Assembly (NCBI GenBank): GCA_022036555.1
Contig: CM039119.1
Location: 62,001 to 126,000 of the forward strand
Length of the DNA stretch: 64,000 nucleotides
DNA from: Microstegium vimineum
Taxonomy: Eukaryota > Streptophyta > Magnoliopsida > Poales > Poaceae
Reading direction: 5' to 3'
The notes under the pieces are model-generated. The model saw only the letters and a list, made by a program, of their open reading frames with translations. It did not search any database and had not been told where the DNA came from. A program made the translations under genes and the position numbers. Of this stretch, positions 31,725-43,972 are shown one piece after another (position 1 is the stretch's first letter; each line of letters starts with the position of its first letter).

Positions 31725-32558
31725 GCCCAGCCGGCCGCACGCACCAGCTTCAGGCTTCAGCACAGGAGGCTATCCAATCCAATCCAATCCAATCCAATCC
31801 AATCCACCAGTCAACAATCTCTCTGCCTGTGCCTAGCCTAGCGCATCCGACTCAACTTTGCTGCTAGCAATGTGTGCCATACAGGCGGCATGCCTCCCTC
31901 CTTTCCCCACGTGGCGCTGCCGTGTCCACACTTTGGGATAGCGTGGGACCCACTCCTCATCCTGCTCAGATCAACATACTACTCCAGGCGGTTTTGTGTT
32001 ATGACAGGGGAAGCCCATTACACAAGTAGACAAATCCACGGTTGGCACTGCGAAAGTGCAATCTGGTATGCATGATGACACAAATTTCACATGAACCAAA
32101 TTGGTTTGAATAAAAGTCAATCTCCAGAAAAGAAAACCCGCCCATTAGCTTTTGATTAATTTGAGACAACCGCGCGCCCCTCTTGCATTGCATCCAGGCA
32201 GCCTACTAGTATCTTCTGCTAATCCATCTACTAGTAGCAAACGAATATGCTATGCCTGCCTTGCCTTGCCTTGGGGTCATTATCAACGACAGGACAGCGA
32301 GCAAACAGAAACAGCCATCATCTTTTCTTCTCCCCTTCATCTCTACTCTACTCTACTCCAGCAGTACTACTAGTGTAGAGGAGACTCTAGTATCTGGTGC
32401 TGACTAGCATAGCAGCAAGCCCAGTGGACAGCATTCTCTTTCTTCCATTGCTGCTGCCTGGAGCGAGCCGAGTAGTATTCAGCTGTGCTGTACCGGTGCC
32501 TCTCTGTCAGTCTGTTCTGCTTCTGCACACGAGAGGGAGAGGGAGGCCTGGAGGGAGC
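31725..32558. promoter_or_regulatory. Divergent promoter region between TIC62-like and SQD2
   Basis: The 834 bp between two head-to-head start codons holds a CCAAT pentamer array (six perfect units, 31774-31803) and a palindromic G-box CCACGTGG at 31907-31914. No convincing TATA box was seen for SQD2. G-boxes are bound by bZIP/bHLH light-responsive factors and CCAAT by NF-Y. Use by either gene is inferred from position only. Confidence 0.55.
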
Positions 32559-35500
32559 ATGGCGGCGGCCGTCCTAGCGCCCAAGCCGCCTCCTTCGCTG
32601 CCTACCAGTAGTACCAGGGGGTCCTTTCCTTCCTCCTCGCGCAACGCCCCTGCCTGCATCTCCCGGCGGCATCCCCTGAGACGAAGATTATTGCTCCTCC
32701 GCCCCATTCCCTGCGCCTCATCGCCGTCCTCCTCCGTCTTGATGCCGGACCCGGACCTCGAGCTTGAGCCTGCCGTCGATAGAGACGACGGAGCCCAAGA
32801 CGAGTCCAGGCCCCGCCGCATCGCCCTCTTCGTCGAGCCCTCCCCCTTCGCCTACGTCTCCGGCTACAAGAACCGCTTCCAGAACTTCATCAAGTACCTC
32901 CGGGAGATGGGCGACGAGGTGATTGTGGTCACCACGCACGAGGGCGTGCCACACGAATTCCACGGAGCCAAGCTAATTGGCTCATGGAGGTCAGCTTTAT
33001 TTCCGGCCGGCCCCTTCTATCTATCTATCTATCTATCTATCTATTACTCAAAAAAATTGCAGGAGCATTTACATGTGTGGGAAATCAGTGATTAAAACAA
33101 GAAAATTGTAAATGATACGGGATCTTATACACAATTATATAAAATCACAAATGATTATGGACAACCACCTGAGACGTAGTGTGTTCCATCATATCATGGT
33201 AGATTGGTAGTATGGAAACTAGAACACCACAATGTATGAATGTCTCCAGTCCAATGCATTGTTTTCGCTGACCTGAATGTTGATACAAATCAATCATGTA
33301 CACACATTGAAAATTAAAATGGGAAATGGTATTTAATAAACACTGAACACAAGAGGGATATGAATATGTGCTGTTTTTTGTACTCTATATTTTAAAATTT
33401 TAAAAGGCATTTTTTTGAGGTCAATGGCCGCGCGCTCGGGGGGAGGGGGGATGTTCCACCCCACCTGATATAGATATATTTTATAGTCACAGATGTCGGG
33501 TTTAATCCCAATGGGTGGAGGGGGGCAGGGCGCCCGGTACATAGAGTTTCCAGAGATTACATGGTGGTGAGGAGAGATGGAATTCTTTTTTTTTTAACAC
33601 AAAGGAGAGATGGAATTCTAAATGGGGAGATTATTACACCAGAAGTAGGACAAGGCGATATTGTTCGTAGGCAGCCGGCATTGCTACAGCTTTGCGGATT
33701 CCTTGCAGGTTGCAATGAGTCGGTTATGATCTGGGCGCATGGCTCTGAAGACCATATCATGTCTCTACTTCTCCCAGCAGAACAGGAGGAGGATAGTTAA
33801 AAATTCATCCCCCTTGATAAGGATCTAGCTGGGGGAAGGCAGGGGCTAATCCATGGATACTGAATGAGGAAATCACTGCCACTGCCCACCGGAGGGCAGA
33901 ATGTGTGGATGCTTGAATCCCTAATTTTATCAGAACAGTAGAAGAAATATTAAAGAGTGCCACTACCACCACCTATAGAAGTGGATAAGAGGCCAGAGTG
34001 GTGACCTGCAGTGAATTGCCCTTGGATCGAAGTACAAAAGGACTGCAAGGGTTGAAGCCCCAATCGTCGCTTGGAGGCAGCACCGCGGCGGCAGTACAAT
34101 GGAGGTGGGAAAGGGGGAAGTTATAAATCATAGTCTTGGCTATTCATGGGGCACTGGGGCAGGGAGGGAATTGTGGAGGGTGGGTGAGAACTGTGGAGGT
34201 GGAACTGCTACCAACACATTTGATTACCATTGCAATATATGTGTTGCTAAGAGCATCTCCAAGAGCTCATCTAAAATGAGAAGCCAAATTTTCTCTTTTA
34301 GCTATTTTGTAAAATAAAACTCTTAAAAACTGAATGGGTCTCCAACAGCCTTGCTATTTTGGGATTCAGAGAGATAGCCAGCGAGTGTCGTATGCTTTAT
34401 TTAGCCAGCGAAGGTGACGGGATAGCTCACTTGCCAAATGAGAAAGTTGGATAGCATATCTGTTGGATTCTTTTTTTGTCCAATAATTGTCATATTTAGC
34501 TTTACAAAATGTTTTAGCTCTCCTCTTGGAGATGCTCTAAACAGGGGTTTGTATTGTAGTGTGAATACTGATACCAAAAATAATAATAATGCCCGACCCT
34601 CTTTTGATTTGATCCAGCTTCCCTTGCCCCTGGTACCAGAAGGTTCCGCTGTCGCTAGCCCTTAGTCCTCGAATCATCGGAGAAGTTGCTAGATTCAAGC
34701 CTGATATTATTCACGCCTCTTCCCCTGGGATAATGGTCATTTCCACTACACTTACTCACTACACTGTATCTCTCTTCATATTCTGCTAACTGTTTCTTTC
34801 CTTCTTGGCAGGTATTTGGCGCGCTTATTATAGCAAAGTTGCTCTGCATCCCTCTGGTAATGTCATACCACACCCACGTTCCAATGTGAGTTTCTCCTTC
34901 TGAACGTCAATTGTCAAACAATTGAATCAAATAGATTTATTCACCGCTCACCACTGCCAGTTGTTTGGCATACTGTTGCTCTCACACTCACACACTGCTT
35001 TTCATCAGCATACATGTAGCACTTCTGCTGTTCTGCAGAAGAAATGGGGGGAAATGATCCTATTGCCTTTACGTATTGTTGAACCACCGATTTGAAAAGT
35101 GAAAAGAAAAACAAGGTCGTGAGTATTTCATAACCGACACAATTTGAGTGTGCACCAAGAGAATGACAACTGGAACAAAACAGAGCCATCTTCTCTTAGC
35201 TTGGCTAAAAGCCTAAAACCACCTCAACCTAATTAGATAGCTCCTTAAAAATCTTTGTTCGGACTTGTTGGCATTTTGTAGAGGACTCCTATTTGAACCA
35301 TATCCTATAGCATCATAGTTTTTACCTACACGGCTGCATGGAGAACTGATCCTTTTGATTATGGCAGTTATATACCCAGATATACTTTCAGCTGGCTTGT
35401 CAAGCCCATGTGGCTAATTATAAGTAAGTTTTCAATCATTTATCACAGGAATGCATTTCTTTTGCATGATTAAGTGACCGGTATGTTTCTCTCTTGATAT

Positions 35501-36786
35501 AGAATTCTTGCACCGAGCTGCGGACCTCACACTGGTACCATCCGTTGCTATCGGCAGGGATCTTCAAGCTGCCCGTGTTACAGAAGGTTTGCTTAACTAA
35601 TCTATCTGTAGTTTCTTGTTCTTCTTAATTGTACCATCTCTCAAACGGTGCATGTTTGCAGCCAATAAAATACGCCTTTGGAACAAGGGTGTTGACTCAG
35701 AAAGCTTCCATCCTCGTTTTCGAAATGTGGGGGTGCGTTCAAGGCTAACGTATGTATATTCTTCTTCTCCTCTCACAGTTTTGTATTTGTCCATTTCAAT
35801 GTCTGAGTGCGGTTACGGTGATGAGCAAATAGTTTCTTAGATACACATGCCTAACTATGGTACTAATAATGTGTTCTGGTTTTCGTTGAGCAGAAATGGT
35901 GAACCAGAAAAGCCCCTTATATTTTATGTTGGGCGCCTAGGAGTTGAGAAAAGCTTGGATTTTCTTAAGAGGTGAGCCCTTTATGTGCCTGGTATTTTGA
36001 ATGCTATGGACTATGGTATGTACAAGGTTCATGCTGGATCGTAAGTTTTGTTATTTTGCAGAGTCATGGACCGACTTCCAGGAGCAAGGATCGCATTTAT
36101 TGGAGATGGACCATTCAGGTCACTGTTATCCCTGGCCCTTATGCTTTAGTATTGAACCAAGAAGTGAATTATAGTTTTCCTTGTAGATCAGTGGGGAAAA
36201 AGATTTGAAATGGGGGGGAATTGAATGTGATTCTGTCTTTGTGTGCAGGGCTGAGCTTGAGCAGATGTTCTCTGGTATGCCGGCGGTGTTCACGGGCACG
36301 TTGCAAGGGGAAGAGCTATCACAGGCGTATGCTAGCGGGGATGTGTTTGTTATGCCTTCCGAGTCAGAGACGCTGGGGTTTGTGGTGCTGGAGGCCATGT
36401 CATCGGGAGTTCCGGTAGTGGGGGCTCGTGCTGGAGGGATACCTGATATCATACCTGAGGATCAGGAGGGGAAGACCAGCTTTCTGTACACACCAGGGGA
36501 TGTGGATGACTGTGTTGGCAAGATTGAGCAGCTCTTGTCGAGTGAGGAGCTGCGGGAGGCCATGGGGAGGGCTGCCAGGAAGGAGATGGAGAAGTTTGAC
36601 TGGCGAGCAGCGACGAGGAAGATTCGGAACGAGCAGTACAGTGCCGCGATCTGGTTCTGGCGCAAGAAGAGGGCGCAGCTGCTGCGGCCCCTCCAGTGGG
36701 TGCTGCGGCTGCTGAGGCCGACAACGCCTGCGGCTTCCAATGCTGATGCCGATGCCGATGCCGATGCCGTAGCAAAGCAATCATAG
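32559..36786 (+). CDS. SQD2: SQD2, UDP-sulfoquinovose:diacylglycerol sulfoquinovosyltransferase
   Basis: Nine exons join in frame to 507 codons: 32559-32989, 34618-34735, 34812-34885, 35368-35423, 35503-35586, 35662-35749, 35894-35971, 36062-36118 and 36249-36786. This is close to the usual length of about 510. The enzyme performs the last step of sulfolipid (SQDG) synthesis in the plastid envelope. The first ~85 residues are transit-peptide-like (Ser/Arg/Pro-rich). The GT-B family 4 fold follows: IALFVEPSPFAYVSGYKNRF, VMSYHTHVP, LVPSVAIGRDL, FYVGRLGVEKSLDFL and MPSESETLGFVVLEAMSSG, with the EX7E motif. The ATG at 32559 is chosen because it starts the transit peptide; an in-frame upstream ATG at 32397 is probably in the leader. 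The C-terminus ends in an Ala-Asp repeat from a GATGCC microsatellite. Intron 1 (1.6 kb) contains a TCTA microsatellite and a MITE. Confidence 0.95.
34251..34537. mobile_element. PIF/Harbinger-type MITE in SQD2 intron 1
   Basis: The 287-bp element has inverted ends GAGCATCTCCAAGAG and CTCTTGGAGATGCTC, flanked by the 3-bp duplication TAA (34248-34250 and 34538-34540). The end sequence and the TAA duplication fit Tourist-like (PIF/Harbinger) elements. It has no coding capacity. Confidence 0.88.
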
Positions 36787-38933
36787 GAGGAAGCTATTAC
36801 AGTATGGTTGATGGTCTCTTTTCCTTGTATAAAATGTGCAAAGGACGCTATGGCAGATGATTGAATATGTTTCAGGATTATTAGAGGGGTACGATTCACT
36901 GAAGAATATAATTAACAGTTTAGGATTGTTAGATTGTATAAATCGTCCGTGTCTATGTAATGCTTCTTCTTGGCTTGATACACTATATAGTACTAGTATT
37001 AATCCTTTATTTTGTAATAGGTAATTGGTCTGCAGTCGACAATGATAAATAATGTGTCTTGAATAGTAAATAGTTTTTTTGTATTCATTCAGTCAGCTTG
37101 CTTTATAGTAGCAAAGAAGGTGAAACGAACTGCAAAGTGTTTCAAACTTGTACTAGGAGAGAGTGATTGCAAAATAAATTTCCTCTCTTTTTTTGCCGAA
37201 GAAAGTTTAAAGGAATTTTTTTATGTTTTAGGATTTTTTTTCTCATTTTTATTTTATATAAGTGTATCTATTTTTTGGAAGCTCCTAGAGATATTTCCAT
37301 TAGCTCTAAATGTTTTATTTGCAATTATCATGCCTTGACCTATATATATTTAGGATTTGTCTCAAGATTTTTAGAAACTTACATATTTTTCTGGTTAAAA
37401 TAACAGAAAAATATGTAAGTTTCTAAAAAACAAGCCAGAAAAATATTTGACCAAAAAAATAAAAAAAGAGTGAAGCCACCTTTAGAATCCGGATCTGGGA
37501 TTCATCGTGGATCAGTTCCACCGTAAATCTAAGATCCACATTTGTTTAGCAAATATAGCAAATACAACATGTTCAAATCCAAGCGATGACATTTTGTTTG
37601 TAGTGACCTATTTTGCCCTTGGGATAGGGCCCACGTGTCAATATCTATCCTTCTCCAAATGAAATCACGTGAAAAAGTCGCGCAGCCAACGCCTCCCACG
37701 CCCGGGGATAGAGCCTGAGATGATGTGGTTGTCCCTGGCGGCCTCTCCCGCGACTAGGGCTCGACAGCGCATGTAGCTAGGGGCGGCCAGGCTAAGTAGG
37801 CTTGCGGCCATGACTCACGCGCGGGGCGACCAGGCTGCGCGGGCTCGCAGCCACGATTCGCGCTGGGGAAAGCGGGGTGGCTAGGGCGGGTGGGCTTGCG
37901 GCCACGACTCACGCTGGGTTGGCTTGTGGCCATAGCTCGCGACGGCCATGGCGTGTGGCCAGAGACAGGGTGGGGACAAAGGGGAGGGGCACGACGGCGA
38001 GTGCCTAGGCGCGGTGGGCAGAACGGCGAGCGAGCACGACAGGATAGGGAAGAAGACTCGACGAGAACACGCAAGAGAGGAAAGAACAAACCATTTTTTT
38101 TAACCAGTGACAGCGATAGGTAATTTCTTCCAGATTCACCAACTTGAGTTGGTGGAGCACCCTTGAGGAGATCCACCAAAATAAGTATTTGGACGAATCT
38201 AAATTCATAAATCCAAATATGTACAAAACAACTCCTAAGTAAATTCAAGAAACAATAGATATTTCAAGACAGTAAAAATAAATAGATAGTTCAAAGAGCT
38301 TTAAAAGGATTTTTTCCTTAAGTTTAAATTGTATATAAGATGTTTCTCTCTTTGCAAATTTCACAAGTACAAATGGTGTTAGATCTAGAAAAATACGAGC
38401 ACATATATGAAAGTCGAGAAATTTGACCTCTCACAGTAAGTAACCTAAGAAACCTAGCCAACCGAGAGAGAGAAGAATGGAATCAGGCTAAATGCTGGAC
38501 TGGGCAATAATAGTCTAGTACTCCCTTCCTCTCTCTGTCTCTGTTTTTGTTTTTGTTTTTGTTTTTGTTTTTGCGACTGCCTTCCTCTCTGTCTCTCGAC
38601 AAAATATATCTACTGGCAAACGTGGTGGTGGATGGTCTCATGTCATCTCGTGCACGTGCTCTCCTCCCGCAAGGAAGCGCTGCGAGACCTGACCTGTGAC
38701 TGACTCCGCTGACTGGACTAGACGGACGGGGCATTTTTAATTTTAATTTTAATTTTGGTAGACGACGACTCGACTCCCCCAAGTAGCAGTAGTGCATTCG
38801 CCATTCGCCAATCGCCAACCACCCAATCTTCTTTCAAAGGCCTTTCCAATTCCAATCCAATCAATCCCCAACTCGCTCGCTCCCCCTCGACCCCTCCCCG
38901 TCGTCCTCCCGCCAACCCTAGCTTCCCCTCCCG
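36787..38933. other. Intergenic between SQD2 and the next gene
   Basis: The first few hundred bases are the SQD2 3' region. A hairpin is at 37368-37429. Positions 37760-37960 are GC-rich with about four degenerate copies of a GGCTTGCGGCCACGACTCACG-like unit of about 50-57 bp. Short runs of GTTTTT (38540-38572) and TTTTAA (38731-38755) occur upstream of the next gene. No gene was recognised; a 164-codon minus-strand frame over the GC-rich repeats looks like chance. Confidence 0.5.
37368..37429. repeat. Perfect 26-bp inverted repeat
   Basis: TTTTTAGAAACTTACATATT and the following TTTCTG pair perfectly with 37404-37429, leaving a 10-bp loop. It lies about 580 bp after the SQD2 stop. It may be the core of a small palindromic transposon; no target duplication was found. 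Confidence 0.8.
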
Positions 38934-41900
38934 ATGGATCCGCCGCCCACCAGGGACATGGAAGAGCTGGAGCCCGAAACTCGCGCCTTCCCCGTCGCCG
39001 ACGACCCGGAGACCTCCCACTCAGAACGCGACGAGGGTATCCCTCCACCGCCGCCTCCTCTGCGCCAGCAGCTTATGGGGGCTTGCCGCGCCGACGAGCG
39101 CCTCAGGCCGCTGCTCACGCTCAACGTCTCCTGCGCCGCAGCGGACGATCGATTCATCGCACACCTCGCGCAGGTGCCTATGCCTTACCTTCCTCTCTTC
39201 GATTGCCATGCCTAGGGTTTACGGATCTGTTCATTCATTCATTCATTCTGCTCCCTCCCTCCCTCCCTTGCAGCACTTCGAGGTGTCGGAGGTGGGCTTG
39301 CTCGCGCGTTGCCTTTGCGTCCCCCTCGTCTCCCTGCGCGTTGGCAAGGTTCAGAGGGAAGGCCCCCTCCTCTGCCCAACACACATTAGGTTGGTACAGT
39401 ATATATACTCGCCGCTTCATCATCATCATCATATAATGGCACTGCTTGACCCTTATGATTTTCGCTTGCTGCACTGCCTCTTTCGTGATTACTACAGTAT
39501 TTCGCATCTCACATGATTTACCATCCTTTCCTTCTCCTCAACTTGTATATTCTCTCTCTCTCTCTCGCAGCTACTCTTTACCTATATTATTATACAGGTT
39601 AGCCTGATGTTTCTATAGCTATATATGTGCTGTTGCTCATTATACACAGCTACCTCTTCTCACCACATTTAAGTAGCATGCTTGTGATCATTAGATTGCT
39701 TCCTTGGGAGCATGTTTTCATTTCCCCCCAACAGTTGAGCATGAATCTGCCTCGTATACTTTGTATACTTGCAACCAGCAACCTGTGTTGCGGTCTCATA
39801 GGGTCCATATTTTACTATTGGTTGACACGGCTAACTTGTCCTTCTAAAAAAAAATTAGTGTACTGTGCCTCTATACTCAACTTGGCTTCTGATGTCATGT
39901 GAAGGCACTGCAATGTGTTGAGTACATATATAATCTGGTATTTCAAGTCTTGTAAGTTTTACATACATGTATAAACAACATGCTATTGACCAATATGTCC
40001 TTACATAGATGCTGTTGCAATGATGAAGAAGTGGTACTGTAGCTTTCTCTATGCCTCTGCTTCCAGGAAAAAGGCATGCCACTGTATCTATCTATATGAT
40101 GTAATAATAATGCCCAGTCTATGTTATTGCATTTTTCTTGTATTCCATGGGACTATATTGGTGTATCTGAAGTTACCATACCACTAGAGTTCATGATACA
40201 ATAGTTCATTTAGGCATATCAGTCTGTAAGTACTGACCTGAGTAATTCTGTTCTATATTAATTGAGTGGGCATGTATTATACAAGTGACATGATTCAATG
40301 CATTGTTTGGGGGGCTGCCATCTACAGTCATCAACGATAATTTTCGTTCTTCTCTGCTCATTATTTTGGTCTCATGTCCTTTTCTGCCTTTTATACCATT
40401 ATCCTAATCCACTTAGACCAGTTGAAGTGTGGATCCTGCGGTTGCTGCCCTATGATGCAGCACTCTTTAGCTTCTAATTAATTAAATTTGTTGTTTCCTT
40501 TATACTCTGTGCTTTCTATGCGAGTATATAAGTGTGCCCATCTTTACTTTGCGACACTAAGTTACTTGTTAGAAGAGATGTTTGCGGAATCATTGCACCT
40601 AATTTAGAATGATGCGCATCAGCGAGTGTTCATGTTGATTCTAGGGTACATAATTCATCTTATTAGTGATGGCACTGTTCACCCTGCCAAATAAATTTAT
40701 CTTTTCACTTGTAGGTAATTTGGACGTTTGTCATAATCTCTGATATATGAGGAAAGAGAAGGTAGTTTCTTTCATGGCCTTACAATATCAGTTACCTGCA
40801 TTGATAATCAATAATCTCGTATTGCAATATTTTATGAGACTGATCAGTAGGATTTGTACTTATGCTTGCTATATTGTAATGGACATCTGCAAAATTCTTT
40901 AGTTATCATCCGAGTGTTCTGCTGTTGCTGGACACACCCTATCTTCATTAGGTTGTGCAATACTGTACTTCTTGGTTTACCTTGAACGGATGTATATATG
41001 CCAACACTGGTTCTCGGTCTATAACCAATTACTTGGCTTTCCAAGTTCTTCGTCCTTAAATAATTTGTGTTTAATAGATGTTCTTTTTCTAACTCCCTGT
41101 TGTGGGAGTCCTTATGGTTTCTACTTAAATAAGTAATGGTGATGACTGATGAGCATCTCCTTTTTTTGGTTCCATCTTTTGCTTTTTTTTTTTGTCCTAA
41201 TGGGGATCATTGGTGCTAACTACTCTGGGTATTTTGTTGTGTACTCTTTTTCCTTTTTCTTTGGATGCTTCGTAATCACAAAGCATTTTTTAATTTGCTC
41301 ATGTAGGAGCAAAATCACAATTTAATAGCCTTTATTTATGTTATGGATCTAGGTTACTTGTATGTAAGGTTTCACACACTTGCTTTTATCGCTTGTGAGG
41401 AAAAGATCATTTTGATATATTTGGTTCTTATGAGTTCACGTGAAAAATTAAAAGCTGAACAAGTCGTTGAACATTTGGTTCTTAGACATTTACACTCTGA
41501 CTTCTTCCAATTGGATGGCAGTGCTGCTGCTGTGGTTCAAAACAGGTTCTTAAGTCCTTTTTTTTAACTCAAAGGGATTGTTGCTTAAGTGAGTCACGTG
41601 TACATATTTTGTAGGAACAGAGATGTATGATTTTTCTATGTGGTTGGGCCAACTTATGAAGATTTTACACTAGCCTGAGTTCTCTTTTTTTTTAAAATTT
41701 AATAAGCTTATGCCCCAATTGAATGTTATACTATCTTATTAGGTTCTTAACAAGGCCACTGTTTTCTCACATTGATGCATGTACCTTTTTAAGTGATAAC
41801 TAAAACTCTAAGAGGCTTTAGTTTCTTTCTATTAAATTTTCTGATATGAGACAGTGAGTTTCATGGATATCAAAATTAGTATGTTTCCTTCCTTTGCTAG

Positions 41901-43972
41901 TAGTGTGCTGTATGCTAATGCTTGCATTTGTCAGCACTGGTACCCCTTGTTTAGTAACTTCATTTTTCTTTTTATTGAAGTATCTATTTTGATCTATGGT
42001 TTCCTCCATTTCATTGCTTCTTAATTTTTTTTCTTTTCTTACTGCAGTAGCCATGTATGTTGTCTATGCCTCTATCAGAGAAAACATTATGTCATTTGGT
42101 CCTTTGGTGAAAAAATGTAGTCATCTTATTTCTGATAACAATATGTTCAGGGATCTTATGTATGTGCATTTCCTATATGCAGAGGGAAGCTGAACCTTGC
42201 CCTTCTGCCATCATCTAGCATGCGGCTTACCTTTGCTTGTGATGATGGTTATTCAGAGCAACTAGCTCTCTTGAGCAATGGCTTTGAATTTTCAGAGGTG
42301 GTGGTTGAAGAAATATCAGCTGATAATTCTGGACGCTCTTTTCTAATCAGAATATCAGAATCTAAAGTATTTTACTACTGGTGTGCTGAGAAGTCCAAGG
42401 AACATGGAATGGAACTTCTTACAAAGGTTTGTATAAATATACATTGCCTTTATCTTAACTGTGTTATGCTAAAATTGTTATCTCACAGGAAACAAAAACA
42501 AAACATAAAAACTGTGTTATCCATAGCAATACACATGTACTGATAAGGATTCTTATTCTTGTTCTTGTGTGCATAGATGAAAAACCTTTTGGACGGGAAG
42601 CCAACACTCTCTGATCTCACTGGCATCTCCAATTCACGACTTGACACTTTTGCCACTCATTTACATGCTTATCTTCTTGCATCAAGTATTGGTGATGTTA
42701 AACCTTTGGGATCACTTAATGACTTTCTGAGTACTTCAAGATCACATGATCAATATTTGCAGCTCCAGTCAGCTGTTTCCAAAACTTCCAGGTTCCGTGC
42801 CTTGGCTACTAGTGCACCTAAGTCAAGCTCTGTCTATCAAGCCAGCCTAAGTCCGAGATCTGGCACTTTTAAAGATGGGGTACCAAGGGCTTCATGTGCA
42901 AGGGTTGTTGGGAGGGACAAACTGAAGCGTCGTGCTGAATGGTCAGGCCCGTTAACTGCCCCATTTAATACAAATCCTTTGACAATCAACCCTGATTCTA
43001 CCAGTGAGAAGTTTGATGCGGATTGTTCAAAGAACAGTGTTAGCTCAGTTCCGTTGGACTTGCCTCTCTCGTTTCCCTTGTTGCCTCCTATATACTCCCT
43101 TGGCACTTGTCCGGCTCCTGAGGTTTCTTTGGAGAAACAATTCAAGCCTTACTACTGCTGGTGCCCACCATGCCCATCATCGCTGCAATACACTGTCACC
43201 CCTTTGCATCTGCCAGCTACATCTGTAGATCCGTTGCCCCTACCACCTTTGAGTTCACTGCTAGCAAGTGAGCACCCATCTTCTTCAACAGTTTCTGTAA
43301 AGCTGGATACAACTGATCTCCCTTCCCTTAATCTTCCGTCCATACTGCATGACCCATTAATTCACCTTCCACTCCCCACTTCACCACTTATTCCCCTACA
43401 TGGTTCACAGGTTCCAACATTCACGCCATTGATGTCTGATCCCATTGTGCATGTCCCGGTCATTGATGTGTGTTCGGCAGGCCAGGCATATCTAGTGAGT
43501 TGTGGACCTTCTATAACTTCAACAGTTCCCCTGCTCCCTAGCTTGAAGCCGCTGCTGCCAGAAGCAGAATCTCTAGTCGAGAGAAGCGCAAGGGAAACAC
43601 TGATGAGACTCATAGCTTCAACACCACCTGCAAGCAATCCTCATGTGGCCAACGTGCTACCTGTGGTCATTCCTGATATGCCTGAAAGTATATACCGGGC
43701 CAATAATGTAAGATAATTGGTGCTGTTATTCATCTAGATTTAACCACCTTTTCTTGTGGCTTATTACTCTATTTGATTGATAGGTGAAAAAGCATGTTGA
43801 TGTGGGCCCCAATGACAAAGCATTTGGTATGTCTTGTGTTGCTGCTGTCTTTGGAAGTGGGGTTGTACACGCCGAGGACGAAGTTCCAAGCGGAGATGAT
43901 TCACAAGAGCAGTTTGCTGAATATGATGGTACCAGCAATGAATGTGATGTACAGCATTGCCAGAAAATTTAG
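38934..43972 (+). CDS. Conserved plant protein of unknown function
   Basis: Five exons join in frame to 639 codons: 38934-39173, 39274-39389, 42183-42426, 42577-43707 and 43784-43972. All junctions are GT-AG and phases agree. The start ATG opens MDPPPTRDMEELEPETRAF with a Pro-rich stretch. Exon 3 encodes a compact region (RGKLNLALLPSSSMRLTFAC, VVVEEISADNSGRSFLIRI, YYWCAEKSKEHGMELL) that looks like a small beta-rich domain. Exon 4 starts with a helical part (DLTGISNSRLDTFATHLHAYL) and then becomes long and Ser/Pro/Leu-rich. I believe such proteins are conserved across flowering plants but cannot name a function. Intron 2 is about 2.8 kb with no transposon recognised. Confidence 0.75.

Noticed and set aside
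32397..32558. 54-codon N-terminal extension of SQD2 from an upstream in-frame ATG
   Set aside because: The extension is not transit-peptide-like, and starting at 32559 gives the normal family length with a typical plastid transit peptide. It is more likely leader sequence.
37754..38248. 164-codon minus-strand frame
   Set aside because: It runs over GC-rich degenerate repeats, has no recognisable domain and no supporting exon structure.
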